A DNA stretch of 50,255 nucleotides, from IMG/VR virus record IMGVR_UViG_3300050821_009614, positions 1-50,255 of that record, one strand, 5' to 3'. Positions 39,871 to 46,206 of the stretch are shown in pieces. Within the stretch, counting starts at the first letter, position 1. The number at the start of each line of letters is the position of its first letter. The position numbers were made by a program, and so were the translations under genes. This DNA is from a virus. The notes under the pieces were generated by a model. The model saw nothing but the letters and a program-made list of their open reading frames with translations, made no database searches and was not told the DNA's origin.

Positions 39871-40653
39871 CTAAAACGGCAGCGCGATCTTCTCGTAGCG
39901 CTCCATCAGCTCGCCGCGAACGTGGACAAGCTGAGCGGCGTCAAGGGCGTGCTGACGGATGCACTTGTCGAGAGTCTTAATCGCCTCGTATAGCGCGTCC
40001 TCTTCGGTCTCATACAGATCGTCGAGGTCGAGTTCTTCCGGCTCACCGTCAGGTGTCTGCTTTGGCATTCCTGGAGCCGTGATCGCAAGGTGCTCGCCCT
40101 CATCGCGCACTGTGCCCGCATATATCGCCTCGCCGTTCTCCGCTGGAATCCAGCACGGTTTCTCTTTCATTCCGTTTCTCCTCTCTCGCAGCCCCCTCAT
40201 CACTTCCGAGTGAGCCCACCGGGACACGTCGAACTTGAGACGCTCAAACAGCACATCGAACCAGCCCAGGAACGGCACGCCGGTCAGCGCCTCGATCGCC
40301 GCTGTGTCCAACTCCCCCTTGCGCCACTTCACGCACAGCGACAACACGCGACCGTCGATGGTGAACCGCTCGGCCCAGTCGTGGATCTGCCGGCGGACAC
40401 AAATCAAATTGGTCACGATGTCAGCCCGGCAGTTGGTCAGGATGTGATGCGGGTCGATTGGGTCGTCGTGGCCCACGAGCGCCTGCAGTCCGTTCTCGGT
40501 TGGCAAGTAGTCCTCGGGGAAGAACACCGACAGCTCGCACTGAGGATTGGCGCGCCGGTACGCCTGTCGCGCCCTGAGGTTGATGCCCGGGCGGGGCTTC
40601 CCTCGGCGGCGCGGGAGCGGCTTGGTGCTGCGTGGCATGGGTGTACGCTTCAC
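39871..40653 (-). CDS. HNH-like protein with possible internal second start, 260 aa
   Basis: GTG at 40653 overlaps the previous stop (GTGA). Residues 1-150 hold an HNH-like core with 'DPIDPHHILTNCRADIVTNL' and 'ICVRRQIHDWAERFTI', resembling RecA-dependent or NinG-type nucleases, and a basic N-terminus. The remainder begins MKEKPCWIPAENGEAIYAGT at ATG 40170, which has GAGGAG seven bases upstream, so a separate 99-aa protein may also be made. That part is acidic and helical ('DLYETEEDALYEAIKTLDKC'). The frame is continuous, so either one two-domain protein, or a nested pair. Confidence 0.6.
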   Translation of the reverse strand: MKRTPMPRSTKPLPRRRGKPRPGINLRARQAYRRANPQCELSVFFPEDYLPTENGLQALVGHDDPIDPHHILTNCRADIVTNLICVRRQIHDWAERFTIDGRVLSLCVKWRKGELDTAAIEALTGVPFLGWFDVLFERLKFDVSRWAHSEVMRGLRERRNGMKEKPCWIPAENGEAIYAGTVRDEGEHLAITAPGMPKQTPDGEPEELDLDDLYETEEDALYEAIKTLDKCIRQHALDAAQLVHVRGELMERYEKIALPF

Positions 40654-41276
40654 GGCTGAACCCTTTTGAACGTGATCGCCCAGACCCACGGATTCGACTC
40701 CCACGGGAAGCCGCGCTTGGCGTTCAGGTGGTTCCAAGTGTTTTGAAACAGGAACCGGGCCGACAGGCCAATCAGGCAGGTGCGCCCAATCCAATATTCG
40801 CGCCCATCCGATGGCAACCCCTCTGCCACGGCGTCCGCTTCGCTGATTTCCTGCAACCGCTGCACGCGAACGTCGGTGATTTCGAGCGTGATGCGCGAGA
40901 ATCGGCGCGGCATGTGGATTGACGGTCTCCACGGGACAAGTTCGCCGCGATGATTTCTGGGCCGCGCATCGGTCGCAGCAAAATGCACTCGCTCGACCAG
41001 AGAATGACCTTTGGCACCGAGAATCGGGCCGGTCCACGTCTCGCGTACCCACAGCCGGTCGCCAACAGAAGGCTGTCTCGGGACCCTCTCACACGAGCAA
41101 CCGCCGTTCGCGGACTGAAACGCGAAGCCTCCGCAGTATCCGCAATCGGTCTGGACTCCGAACTGCGGTTGCGGCTTAATCACCCTCCGGGTCTGCGTCT
41201 TGCGACCGTCCAGGATGGGACAGACCATCGGACCCGAAAACAGGATCGGCCGCTCGTTGACGGCTGTTGCGCTCAT
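40650..41276 (-). CDS. ASCH-like phage protein, 208 aa
   Basis: Starts MSATAVNERPILFSGPMVCP at 41276. It has the phage pattern 'RKTQTRRVIKPQP', 'GDRLWVRETWTGP', 'SIHMPRRFSRITLEITDVRV', 'QRLQEISEADAVAEG' and 'NPWVWAITFKRVQP', which occurs in a widespread ASCH/PUA-like family of phage early genes. A Cys group 'DCGYCGGFAF...CSCERVP' is inserted. Such proteins may bind RNA or nucleotides. It is the second gene after P_L. Confidence 0.75.
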   Translation of the reverse strand: MSATAVNERPILFSGPMVCPILDGRKTQTRRVIKPQPQFGVQTDCGYCGGFAFQSANGGCSCERVPRQPSVGDRLWVRETWTGPILGAKGHSLVERVHFAATDARPRNHRGELVPWRPSIHMPRRFSRITLEITDVRVQRLQEISEADAVAEGLPSDGREYWIGRTCLIGLSARFLFQNTWNHLNAKRGFPWESNPWVWAITFKRVQP

Positions 41277-41281
41277 GTGTC

Positions 41282-41647
41282 TTACCATTCCCGGCGTCTC
41301 ACCTGGCTGGCGATGTCCAACCGGATCTTGCCCGCGAACATCGTCACGTCGCCCCTGTGGTCCACCTCGACGGTCGCCACGACTCCGGCATCCGGACGCG
41401 CGATGTCGAAGACGTTGGCCATGACGTTGCGCTGCGCGACTTTGCAGCCGTGGTCGCCCTGGAAGTCGTCGGCCAAGTCCCGCAGCAGATTGGCCAGCGT
41501 GCCGGCGTGCAGCTTGGACGCGCGACCGACGAAGGCCGTGCCATCGGTGAGCACCTTCCACCGCAGCCCGATATGACGGACCAACGCCGCAGCCGTGGAC
41601 TCGGGGCCGTTCACTGCGACCGGGGCGATGCGCTTGCGTTGCAGCAC
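41282..41647 (-). CDS. hypothetical early protein, 121 aa
   Basis: I start it at GTG 41647 (GGAG, seven bases upstream). A GTG at 41767 is open too but lies upstream of the predicted transcription start and within an operator, so I reject it. Begins VLQRKRIAPVAVNGPESTAA, with 'ALVRHIGLRWKVLTDGTAFV', 'SKLHAGTLANLLRDLADDFQ' and 'VATVEVDHRGDVTMFAGKIR'. First gene of the leftward operon behind P_L. Function unknown. Confidence 0.6.
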   Translation of the reverse strand: MLQRKRIAPVAVNGPESTAAALVRHIGLRWKVLTDGTAFVGRASKLHAGTLANLLRDLADDFQGDHGCKVAQRNVMANVFDIARPDAGVVATVEVDHRGDVTMFAGKIRLDIASQVRRREW

Positions 41648-41758
41648 GATTCGTCTCCGTGTGGTCCACCACGGATTCCGCCAGCGGGGCGGAGAAGCGG
41701 GTGGTACTTGTTTGGCCTGAGGCGTGTCGGATCGGCTATCAAACCGATCGACGGCCTG

Positions 41759-41787
41759 ATGATACACTAAAGTGTAGTATCGGACAA
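41759..41787 (-). promoter_or_regulatory. P_L: leftward promoter with operator in the spacer
   Basis: On the minus strand -35 TTGTCC (41787-41782), a 17-base spacer, and -10 TATCAT (41764-41759), matching consensus at 4/6 and 5/6. The spacer contains the palindrome CACTTTAGTG, and -10 follows it directly. Transcription would start near 41752, 105 bases before the 121-aa gene. The same layout is present in the repressor's own promoter. Confidence 0.68.
41763..41776. promoter_or_regulatory. operator O1 (TACACT-AA-AGTGTA)
   Basis: TACACT-AA-AGTGTA has perfect 6-base arms. The arms extend into a wider inverted repeat, GATAC...GTATC. It overlaps the spacer and -10 of P_L, so bound repressor should block leftward transcription. 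Its likely ligand is the small HTH repressor at 42369-42635. Confidence 0.7.
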
Positions 41788-41795
41788 GGGCAAAA

Positions 41796-41824
41796 TTGAC
41801 ATAAATCGCCTTGTTCTGCTAAAT
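41796..41824 (+). promoter_or_regulatory. rightward promoter upstream of the tRNA-Val half
   Basis: TTGACA (41796-41801, full consensus), 17-base spacer, CTAAAT at 41819-41824 (or TAAATT with an 18-base spacer). It would read through the 5' tRNA-Val half (41889-41928), the 59-aa gene and perhaps the repressor. No operator copy overlaps it. In an integrated phage it could drive the restored host tRNA. Confidence 0.5.
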
Positions 41825-41888
41825 TGACGCAAGCCGTTACCGACGCTTCGGTTCGGCTCTCTCTTATGTGCGGGCAACCGCAACGCTT

Positions 41889-41928
41889 GGTCGCTTAGCT
41901 CAGTTTGGTTAGAGCGCCACGTTGACAT
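41889..41928 (+). other. 5' half of tRNA-Val(GAC); putative attP core
   Basis: This 40-base stretch matches positions 1-38 of a bacterial tRNA-Val: acceptor GGTCGCT, TA, D-stem GCTC / GAGC around AGTTTGGTTA, anticodon stem CCACG, loop TTGACAT with anticodon GAC. The match ends exactly at the end of the anticodon loop: the next bases are GCCTG instead of CGTGG, and no T-arm follows. A lone 5' half in a phage with integrase nearby suggests an attachment site. The gap 41929-42037 holds no visible gene. Confidence 0.65.
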
Positions 41929-42037
41929 GCCTGCAAGCCGGCTGCCCACAACGGCGCCCTCGTTCTGAGCCCATCGACCGCAACGCCGCTTTCGTCGCGC
42001 GCTCGAAAACCAGTCCAGATTGTGAGGGGCACTCCGA

Positions 42038-42217
42038 ATGGCGCAGTCACCGTCAAACACACCACACCTCGACAAGATCAAAGACCTCGAATCATCCTCT
42101 TCCGGAGACATCAAAGAAATCTGCGGCGCGATCATTGAGCTGCAAGGCCTGATGCGATCGATCGCCGAAGAGGAAGCCGCGGAAGCCGCTAGTAAGGTCG
42201 TCGCGAGGGCGGGCTAA
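42038..42217 (+). CDS. small acidic helical protein, 59 aa
   Basis: ATG at 42038 has GAGGGG eight bases upstream. The product is MAQSPSNTPHLDKIKDLESS, then 'GDIKEICGAIIELQGLMRSI' and an Ala/Glu-rich end 'AEEEAAEAASKVVARAG'. Helical, acidic, one Cys. It lies between the tRNA half and the repressor and may be an anti-repressor or partner; this is a guess from place. Confidence 0.6.
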   Translation: MAQSPSNTPHLDKIKDLESSSSGDIKEICGAIIELQGLMRSIAEEEAAEAASKVVARAG

Positions 42218-42251
42218 ACGGCGCCTTCCAAAGAAATATCTGCGGCAGTCC

Positions 42252-42308
42252 GCGTCGCTCGCGAGACGACGCACGGGTGATTGGTACTTGAGCCCGCTAT
42301 CAAGGGCT
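42252..42308 (+). other. two hairpins in the repressor leader
   Basis: GCGTCG-ctcgcgaga-CGACGC (42252-42272) and AGCCC-gctatcaa-GGGCT (42291-42308). They lie in the 151-base gap before the repressor and upstream of its promoter, so may terminate the rightward transcript from 41796. Confidence 0.35.
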
Positions 42309-42331
42309 GTCGCAGATTCTTGTCTTTGATC

Positions 42332-42360
42332 TTGCGGATTGCAACACCAAAGTGTATTAG
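42332..42360 (+). promoter_or_regulatory. promoter of the repressor gene, operator in the spacer
   Basis: -35 TTGCGG (42332-42337), 17-base spacer, -10 TATTAG (42355-42360). The spacer ends CACCAAAGTG, so the -10 directly follows the operator half-site, as in P_L. The start codon of the repressor lies 9 bases after the -10, suggesting a leaderless or very short-leader transcript, or a weak promoter. Confidence 0.55.
42343..42356. promoter_or_regulatory. operator O2 (AACACC-AA-AGTGTA)
   Basis: Matches O1 at 12 of 14 positions (AACACCAAAGTGTA against TACACTAAAGTGTA). It overlaps the spacer and -10 of the repressor promoter, so the repressor should control itself here. Its left arm is less perfect than O1, which predicts weaker binding. 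Confidence 0.6.
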
Positions 42361-42368
42361 ATGGAAGC

Positions 42369-42635
42369 ATGATTGCCGTGCTCACGGAAGCCGAAGCCAA
42401 AAAGATCGTAGCGAAAAACGTGGTCAGCCGTCTCGACGAGCTGGGCCATTCCCGCTACTGGCTTGCCAAGCAAACGGGCGAGCATCAGAGCACGATCGGA
42501 AACGTCTGCCATGGGAAGAAATGCTGCAGCGCGGCACTCTTGGCTCGCATTGCTGAAGCCATCGGCCTGACTCCCAACGATCTTCTCGATAGAAAAACTT
42601 CCCGCAATTCAAAAAAACCAGCGAAGAGCACTTGA
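42369..42635 (+). CDS. Cro/CI-like HTH repressor, 88 aa
   Basis: Starts MIAVLTEAEAKKIVAKNVVS at 42369. The five-helix XRE fold is seen in 'SRLDELGHSRYWLAKQTGEH' and 'QSTIGNVCHGKKCCSAALLA', with recognition helix around 'HQSTIGNVCHGK', then 'RIAEAIGLTPNDLLDRKTSR'. It is only 88 aa, so there is no LexA-like peptidase or long dimerisation domain: it resembles Cro or a short CI. It sits between O2 (upstream) and O3 (downstream). A basic, disordered C-tail ends 'NSKKPAKST'. Binding to the three operators is inference. Confidence 0.8.
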   Translation: MIAVLTEAEAKKIVAKNVVSRLDELGHSRYWLAKQTGEHQSTIGNVCHGKKCCSAALLARIAEAIGLTPNDLLDRKTSRNSKKPAKST

Positions 42636-42659
42636 CGCGCTACACTAAAGTGGTGTAGT
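42632..42659 (+). promoter_or_regulatory. rightward promoter toward integrase
   Basis: TTGACG (42632-42637) with a 16-base spacer and TGTAGT (42654-42659). The -35 overlaps the stop codon of the repressor. Spacer and -10 contain O3. It would transcribe a 230-base leader and then the integrase. Confidence 0.5.
42641..42657. promoter_or_regulatory. operator O3 (TACAC-taaagtg-GTGTA)
   Basis: TACACTAAAGTGGTGTA contains the O1 core CACT-AA-AGTG followed by one extra G, and also TACAC / GTGTA as perfect outer arms. It overlaps the spacer of the promoter at 42632. One inserted base relative to O1 could change affinity, giving a graded response across O1, O2 and O3. Confidence 0.6.
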
Positions 42660-42660
42660 G

Positions 42661-42890
42661 TCTCCCGCGTCGTCGAGTTTGATAGCTCGGCGATGAACGG
42701 TTTGTAACAAGTACCGCCTCTCGTCCCCGCTACTTTGCGTGGGCCTGTCGCGGTTGCGACGGAACATCCGGCATAACCGCGATTCACCAATCCGCGTTTT
42801 TGCCGGAAGCTGGAGCGCGCTGAGGGATGCGAGCGCATTTTCACGGGATGATCGCAAACTTTGGCATCGGATGCCGATCGGCATCCCGCC
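42661..42890 (+). other. integrase leader with two inverted repeats; no gene seen
   Basis: The 230 bases have no convincing gene. They contain CGCGGTT (42749-42755) with AACCGCG (42775-42781), a perfect 7-bp pair, and the 18-base perfect palindrome GGATGCC-GATC-GGCATCC at 42869-42886, five bases from the integrase ATG. The latter could hide the ribosome site in a hairpin or be a protein-binding site for control of integrase. Confidence 0.5.
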
Positions 42891-43850
42891 ATGATTTCGG
42901 CTCATTTTGCTGTCCGTCAGGCCTCAGAAAATTTCTACATCCCATCTGTTCCGGGGCTCTCGTCGGCAACCAGGCGCAAGCTGAACCACCAGTGGAATCG
43001 GTGGGAGCGCTCAACGTCCAACCCTGCGATCCAGCAAATTGGCCGGCAGACGTTCGCCGATTTCCGCGCCGCTGGGCTGGAAGCAAAGCTGTCGCCTGTA
43101 ACGATCGAGGGCGTTGTCAGCGACGTTCGAACAGTCCTGAAATCCTGCGTCGACGCTGGAATTCTGGATGCACTTCCGCCCCCAGGCAGGAGGCTTCGTC
43201 GAATCGATCGCGTCAAGGCGACGCCATCGGTCGAAGATGTTTCACGGATGATCGCGCGGGCAAACTGCGCCACATGGCCCCGGCATCCCAGAGTGACCGC
43301 GGCCGATTGGTGGCGATGTTGCTTGGGGGCGGCTTTCTTCACCGCACTGCGGAGGACCGATCTTCTGATTCGGCCAATCGCCGATTTTCGTGGCGAGTCG
43401 TTCTCAATTACTCAAGAGAAAACCGGCCGCGTCGTGACCGTTCCGAATCACGACGTGCTCCGCAAGCTCGCCAAAAAAATGCCGCTGGAAAGTCTCGGCG
43501 GACTTGGATCCGCAAAACAACAGCGACGCGAGCTGAAGCGAATCTGCGAAGCCGCGAGTGTCGGGCCGTTTACTCTGCAATCGATTCGTCGCTGTGCGTC
43601 GCGGTCATGGGAACGAGCGCGAGCGGGTTGCGGTCCACTAATTCTCGGACACGCAATTCGCGGAGCGGCGCGATTCTATCTCAGCCCGGACGAGATTCTA
43701 TTCGAGGCCGTTTCGCGCCTCGATTATCCCGACGCGCTCGGCAAGCCGAAGGTTGCGCGGGACGAGCCACGACTGCTCAAGGCGTTCCGTCGGTTGGACG
43801 CAAAAGAGGCCGCGAAGGCTGTTCGGCTCGTCGAGTCGTTGGGCGACTGA
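42891..43850 (+). CDS. int: tyrosine recombinase (integrase), 319 aa
   Basis: Catalyses integration and excision. From the ATG at 42891, an N-terminal SAM-like core-binding domain is seen to residue ~110 ('ATRRKLNHQWNRWERSTSNP'). The catalytic domain has Arg154 in 'FTALRRTDLLIR', Lys177 in 'TQEKTGRVVTV', an R-box 'FTLQSIRRCASRSW' with Arg233, His254 in 'LGHAIRGAARFY' and the nucleophile Tyr263. The first His of the usual H-x-x-R is Gln230. A TTG at 42861 would add ten residues, but no ribosome site supports either start well. It is next to the tRNA-Val half, its likely target. Confidence 0.87.
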   Translation: MISAHFAVRQASENFYIPSVPGLSSATRRKLNHQWNRWERSTSNPAIQQIGRQTFADFRAAGLEAKLSPVTIEGVVSDVRTVLKSCVDAGILDALPPPGRRLRRIDRVKATPSVEDVSRMIARANCATWPRHPRVTAADWWRCCLGAAFFTALRRTDLLIRPIADFRGESFSITQEKTGRVVTVPNHDVLRKLAKKMPLESLGGLGSAKQQRRELKRICEAASVGPFTLQSIRRCASRSWERARAGCGPLILGHAIRGAARFYLSPDEILFEAVSRLDYPDALGKPKVARDEPRLLKAFRRLDAKEAAKAVRLVESLGD

Positions 43851-43863
43851 TCGGCGGTGGCTG

Positions 43864-44091
43864 ATGACGCTCACCGATCGCGACAACGTCCTGGACTGCA
43901 TCGCGAAGGGCCGGCACGTTTCGCTCTCTGGTGAAGAGCACTGGGCGTCTAGGTTGAGCGCCGATCAGGTTTTGGAAATCCGCCGGCTGCGCCTCGAAGG
44001 GATGCCTTACACCGAAATCGCCCCGCTGTTTTCTATATCGGCGACAACCGCGAGGGACGTGGTCACGCGTACGTGGAGGCACGTAGCGTGA
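43864..44091 (+). CDS. small HTH protein, possible excisionase/regulator, 75 aa
   Basis: ATG at 43864, 14 bases after the integrase stop. It begins MTLTDRDNVLDCIAKGRHVS, has 'SGEEHWASRLSADQVLEIRR' and 'EGMPYTEIAPLFSISATTAR' then 'DVVTRTWRHVA'. This is the HTH pattern found beside HNH endonucleases and in resolvase-like small DNA-binding proteins. Next to integrase it may be the directionality factor. This is inference. Confidence 0.62.
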   Translation: MTLTDRDNVLDCIAKGRHVSLSGEEHWASRLSADQVLEIRRLRLEGMPYTEIAPLFSISATTARDVVTRTWRHVA

Positions 44092-44121
44092 TGAAACCGA
44101 TACGAGATCGGAACCATCTAC

Positions 44122-44175
44122 CCCGGGGCGATGCCCGCGAACGCTTGGCTCTGCGAACCAGGCATCGCTCCCGGG
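44122..44175 (+). ncRNA. long hairpin before the tRNA gene
   Basis: CCCGGG-g-CGATGCC (44122-44135) pairs with GGCATCG-ct-CCCGGG (44161-44175). Thirteen base pairs with a 1x2 internal loop and a 25-base loop. It could be a transcript end, a processing signal for the downstream tRNA, or a structured RNA. No U-run follows, so it is not an obvious terminator. Confidence 0.4.
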
Positions 44176-44186
44176 ATTTCAAATGA

Positions 44187-44258
<72 letters not shown>

Positions 44259-44495
44259 ATTGCAGGCGAGACCGGGAGAACGCCGGGCCTTCCGATTGGT
44301 CGGCAGAGTTGTGGCTAGAGACCACGATACAGGCGTGACAAGCCGGGAGAGACCGGCGCTTTTACGCGAGCCACGCGGCGCAACCTCACTCAGCCAGAAG
44401 GCATGGTGGCCTGCCGGCAGACGGTGCGTCCGTGGCTACGCGATTCGAAGGACCATTGTGCAATTTGCGACTAGCCTGCGGACGGAGGTGAAAAA
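44259..44495 (+). other. gap between tRNA and methylase, no firm gene
   Basis: A 79-codon open frame spans it, but its composition is Arg-rich and not protein-like. A shorter 23-codon frame at about 44402-44473 has CRQTVRPWLRDSKDHCAICD, too short to trust. A small hairpin GTGG-ctagaga-CCAC lies at about 44312-44326. AGGAGG-like GGACGGAGGTG precedes the methylase GTG. Confidence 0.4.
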
Positions 44496-45353
44496 GTGAC
44501 CATAGACAGTGCCATCAAGTGGCACGGTGGCAAGAGCTATCTTGCCAAACGGATCGTCGGACTTTTTCCGCCGCATCTGCATTACGTCGAGCCATTCTTC
44601 GGTGGCGGCGCTGTGCTGTTTGCTCGCGATTCAGGCCGCGATTGGCTCGGCGAAGGCCAGCCGTCATCGCTGCGCGGTGGCGCTGAAGTTGTCAACGACC
44701 TCAACGGCAGGCTTGTGAACTTCTGGCGCGTCATCGCCGATCGCGATGCATTCCAAGAGTTTGTCCGGCTGGTTGAATTGACTCCGGTTGGGCAGGACAC
44801 CTTCGATTCCGCGAAGGATCTCTGTGCCGACTCGGTGCGCGACGCCGTCGCGTTCTTCGTGCGCAATAGGCAGTCGCGCCAGGGGCTCGGCAAGGACTTC
44901 GCCACGCTCTCACGCAACCGCACACGGCGCGGCATGAATGAGCAGGTGTCGGCGTGGCTCAGCGCAATTGACGGGCTCCCCGAGATCCACGAGCGGCTGC
45001 AACGGATCGTCATTTTGAACGCGGATGCGATCAAGGTGATTGAGCAGCAAGACGGCCCGCTGAGCCTGTTCTATTGCGACCCGCCCTACCTGCACGAAAC
45101 CAGGTCGTCAACCGGAGAGTACGGCAATCACGAAATGACCGTCGAGCAGCATCGGAGATTGCTTGAATGCCTGTCTCGGATTCAGGGCAAGTTCGTGCTT
45201 TCCGGCTATCCGAGCGGGCTCTATTCCGAATTCAAAGCGCGATTCGGCTGGCATCTCGTGGAAATCACGATCGACAACAAGGCCAGCTCGAAGAAAGAGA
45301 AGCCACAGAAAACAGAGTGCCTTTTGATGAACTATCAGCCCGCAAAATCGTGA
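44496..45353 (+). CDS. D12-class adenine-N6 DNA methyltransferase (Dam-like), 285 aa
   Basis: Motif I 'EPFFGGGAVLF', N-terminal 'IKWHGGKSYLAKRIVGLFPP', 'VVNDLNGRLVNFWRVIADR', and catalytic DPPY in 'LFYCDPPYLHETRSS', with 'GKFVLSGYPSGLYSEF' and 'KTECLLMNYQ' at the end, match D12/MboI-type N6-adenine methylases. GTG start with GGAGG nine bases upstream. No restriction partner is visible, so it is probably an orphan methylase protecting phage DNA or regulating expression. The recognition sequence is unknown. Confidence 0.9.
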   Translation: MTIDSAIKWHGGKSYLAKRIVGLFPPHLHYVEPFFGGGAVLFARDSGRDWLGEGQPSSLRGGAEVVNDLNGRLVNFWRVIADRDAFQEFVRLVELTPVGQDTFDSAKDLCADSVRDAVAFFVRNRQSRQGLGKDFATLSRNRTRRGMNEQVSAWLSAIDGLPEIHERLQRIVILNADAIKVIEQQDGPLSLFYCDPPYLHETRSSTGEYGNHEMTVEQHRRLLECLSRIQGKFVLSGYPSGLYSEFKARFGWHLVEITIDNKASSKKEKPQKTECLLMNYQPAKS

Positions 45354-45417
45354 CTCCCGCTCCCGACGACGAATCGACCGAATGCCGCACACCACGTCTC
45401 ACACAGGAGCCATTGCC

Positions 45418-45813
45418 ATGACCAGAAGCGGGTACGTAGACGAGTCCGAGCACCTCGAACTTTATCGCGCCAACGTCGAGCGATCGATTCAAGGCAAGCG
45501 CGGCCAAGCATTCCTGCGCGAGCTGGCCGAAGCGCTCGACGCGATGCCGGTCAAGGAACTGATCCCCAACAGGCTAGTGGTCCCTTCGGTCGGCGTCTGT
45601 GCCATCGGGGCCGTCTGCCGAGCTCGCCGGTTGGACGTGTCGGAAGTGGACTACTACGACCCGGAAAGCGTCGGCAACGCGGTCGGAATCTCACGCATCA
45701 TGGCCGCAGAGATCGAGTACATGAACGACGAATGGGCTGGACGCCGGGAGACACCCACAGAGCGTTGGACTCGAATGCGGAAATGGGTCGACGATCAAAT
45801 CAATTCCCTCTAA
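45418..45813 (+). CDS. conserved phage protein, 131 aa
   Basis: ATG at 45418. Sequence 'GYVDESEHLELYRANVERSI', 'GKRGQAFLRELAEALDAMPV', 'GVCAIGAVCRARRLDVSEVD' and 'SRIMAAEIEYMNDEWAGRRE' with 'RMRKWVDDQI'. I know this as a recurring phage early-region protein type with unknown function. Helical and acidic. It follows the methylase and precedes a 119-aa protein in the same direction. Confidence 0.68.
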   Translation: MTRSGYVDESEHLELYRANVERSIQGKRGQAFLRELAEALDAMPVKELIPNRLVVPSVGVCAIGAVCRARRLDVSEVDYYDPESVGNAVGISRIMAAEIEYMNDEWAGRRETPTERWTRMRKWVDDQINSL

Positions 45814-45834
45814 CCCACGGAAGGACGGTGCCTC

Positions 45835-46194
45835 TTGTTAGTTTCTGACCCGCAGAAAGCTGAAACGCTGCCGATCGAACGCATCCTCGAATTGCTGGAA
45901 AAGATGAACGACCGGCCCGAGGGGCTGCCGCATCAAATCGTGCTGTACTCAGACTTTTCCGGGCACGTGCAAACGTCGGATGGCCCTGTATTCGATTTCA
46001 ATTCCCCGCAGGCCCTCGAACGGGAATCGGCCATTTATCTGGCCCCAGCCGTCGAATGCGACGACAAGGCCCTGGCGGCGCTCAAGGACCTCGTCAGGGT
46101 GATCCGGCAAGACGAGTTGATGCCCGACTCGTTGAGCTACATGAAACGCGCTCTGGAAGTCATCGCGGAATCGGAATCGCCGACTCAGGACTGA
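45835..46194 (+). CDS. hypothetical protein, 119 aa (TTG start)
   Basis: Starts at TTG 45835 by frame. The upstream ribosome site is weak. Contains 'ETLPIERILELLEKMNDRPE', 'QIVLYSDFSGHVQTSDGPVF', 'DFNSPQALERESAIYLAPAV' and 'LKDLVRVIRQDELMPDSLSY'. Mixed alpha/beta, acidic. Its stop lies 12 bases before csrA, suggesting co-transcription. Confidence 0.52.
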   Translation: MLVSDPQKAETLPIERILELLEKMNDRPEGLPHQIVLYSDFSGHVQTSDGPVFDFNSPQALERESAIYLAPAVECDDKALAALKDLVRVIRQDELMPDSLSYMKRALEVIAESESPTQD

Positions 46195-46206
46195 AAGGGA
46201 GAACGG

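Noticed and set aside
41647-41767. GTG at 41767 as start of the first leftward gene
   Set aside because: It lies within operator O1 and upstream of the predicted transcription start. A GTG at 41647 has a good GGAG site.
44312-44326. Second tRNA suggested by the anticodon-arm-like GTGG-ctagaga-CCAC
   Set aside because: No T-arm (GGTTCRA) or acceptor pairing in reach.
44260-44499. 79-codon plus frame between tRNA and methylase
   Set aside because: Arg-rich, no ribosome site, no structure; treated as a gap.
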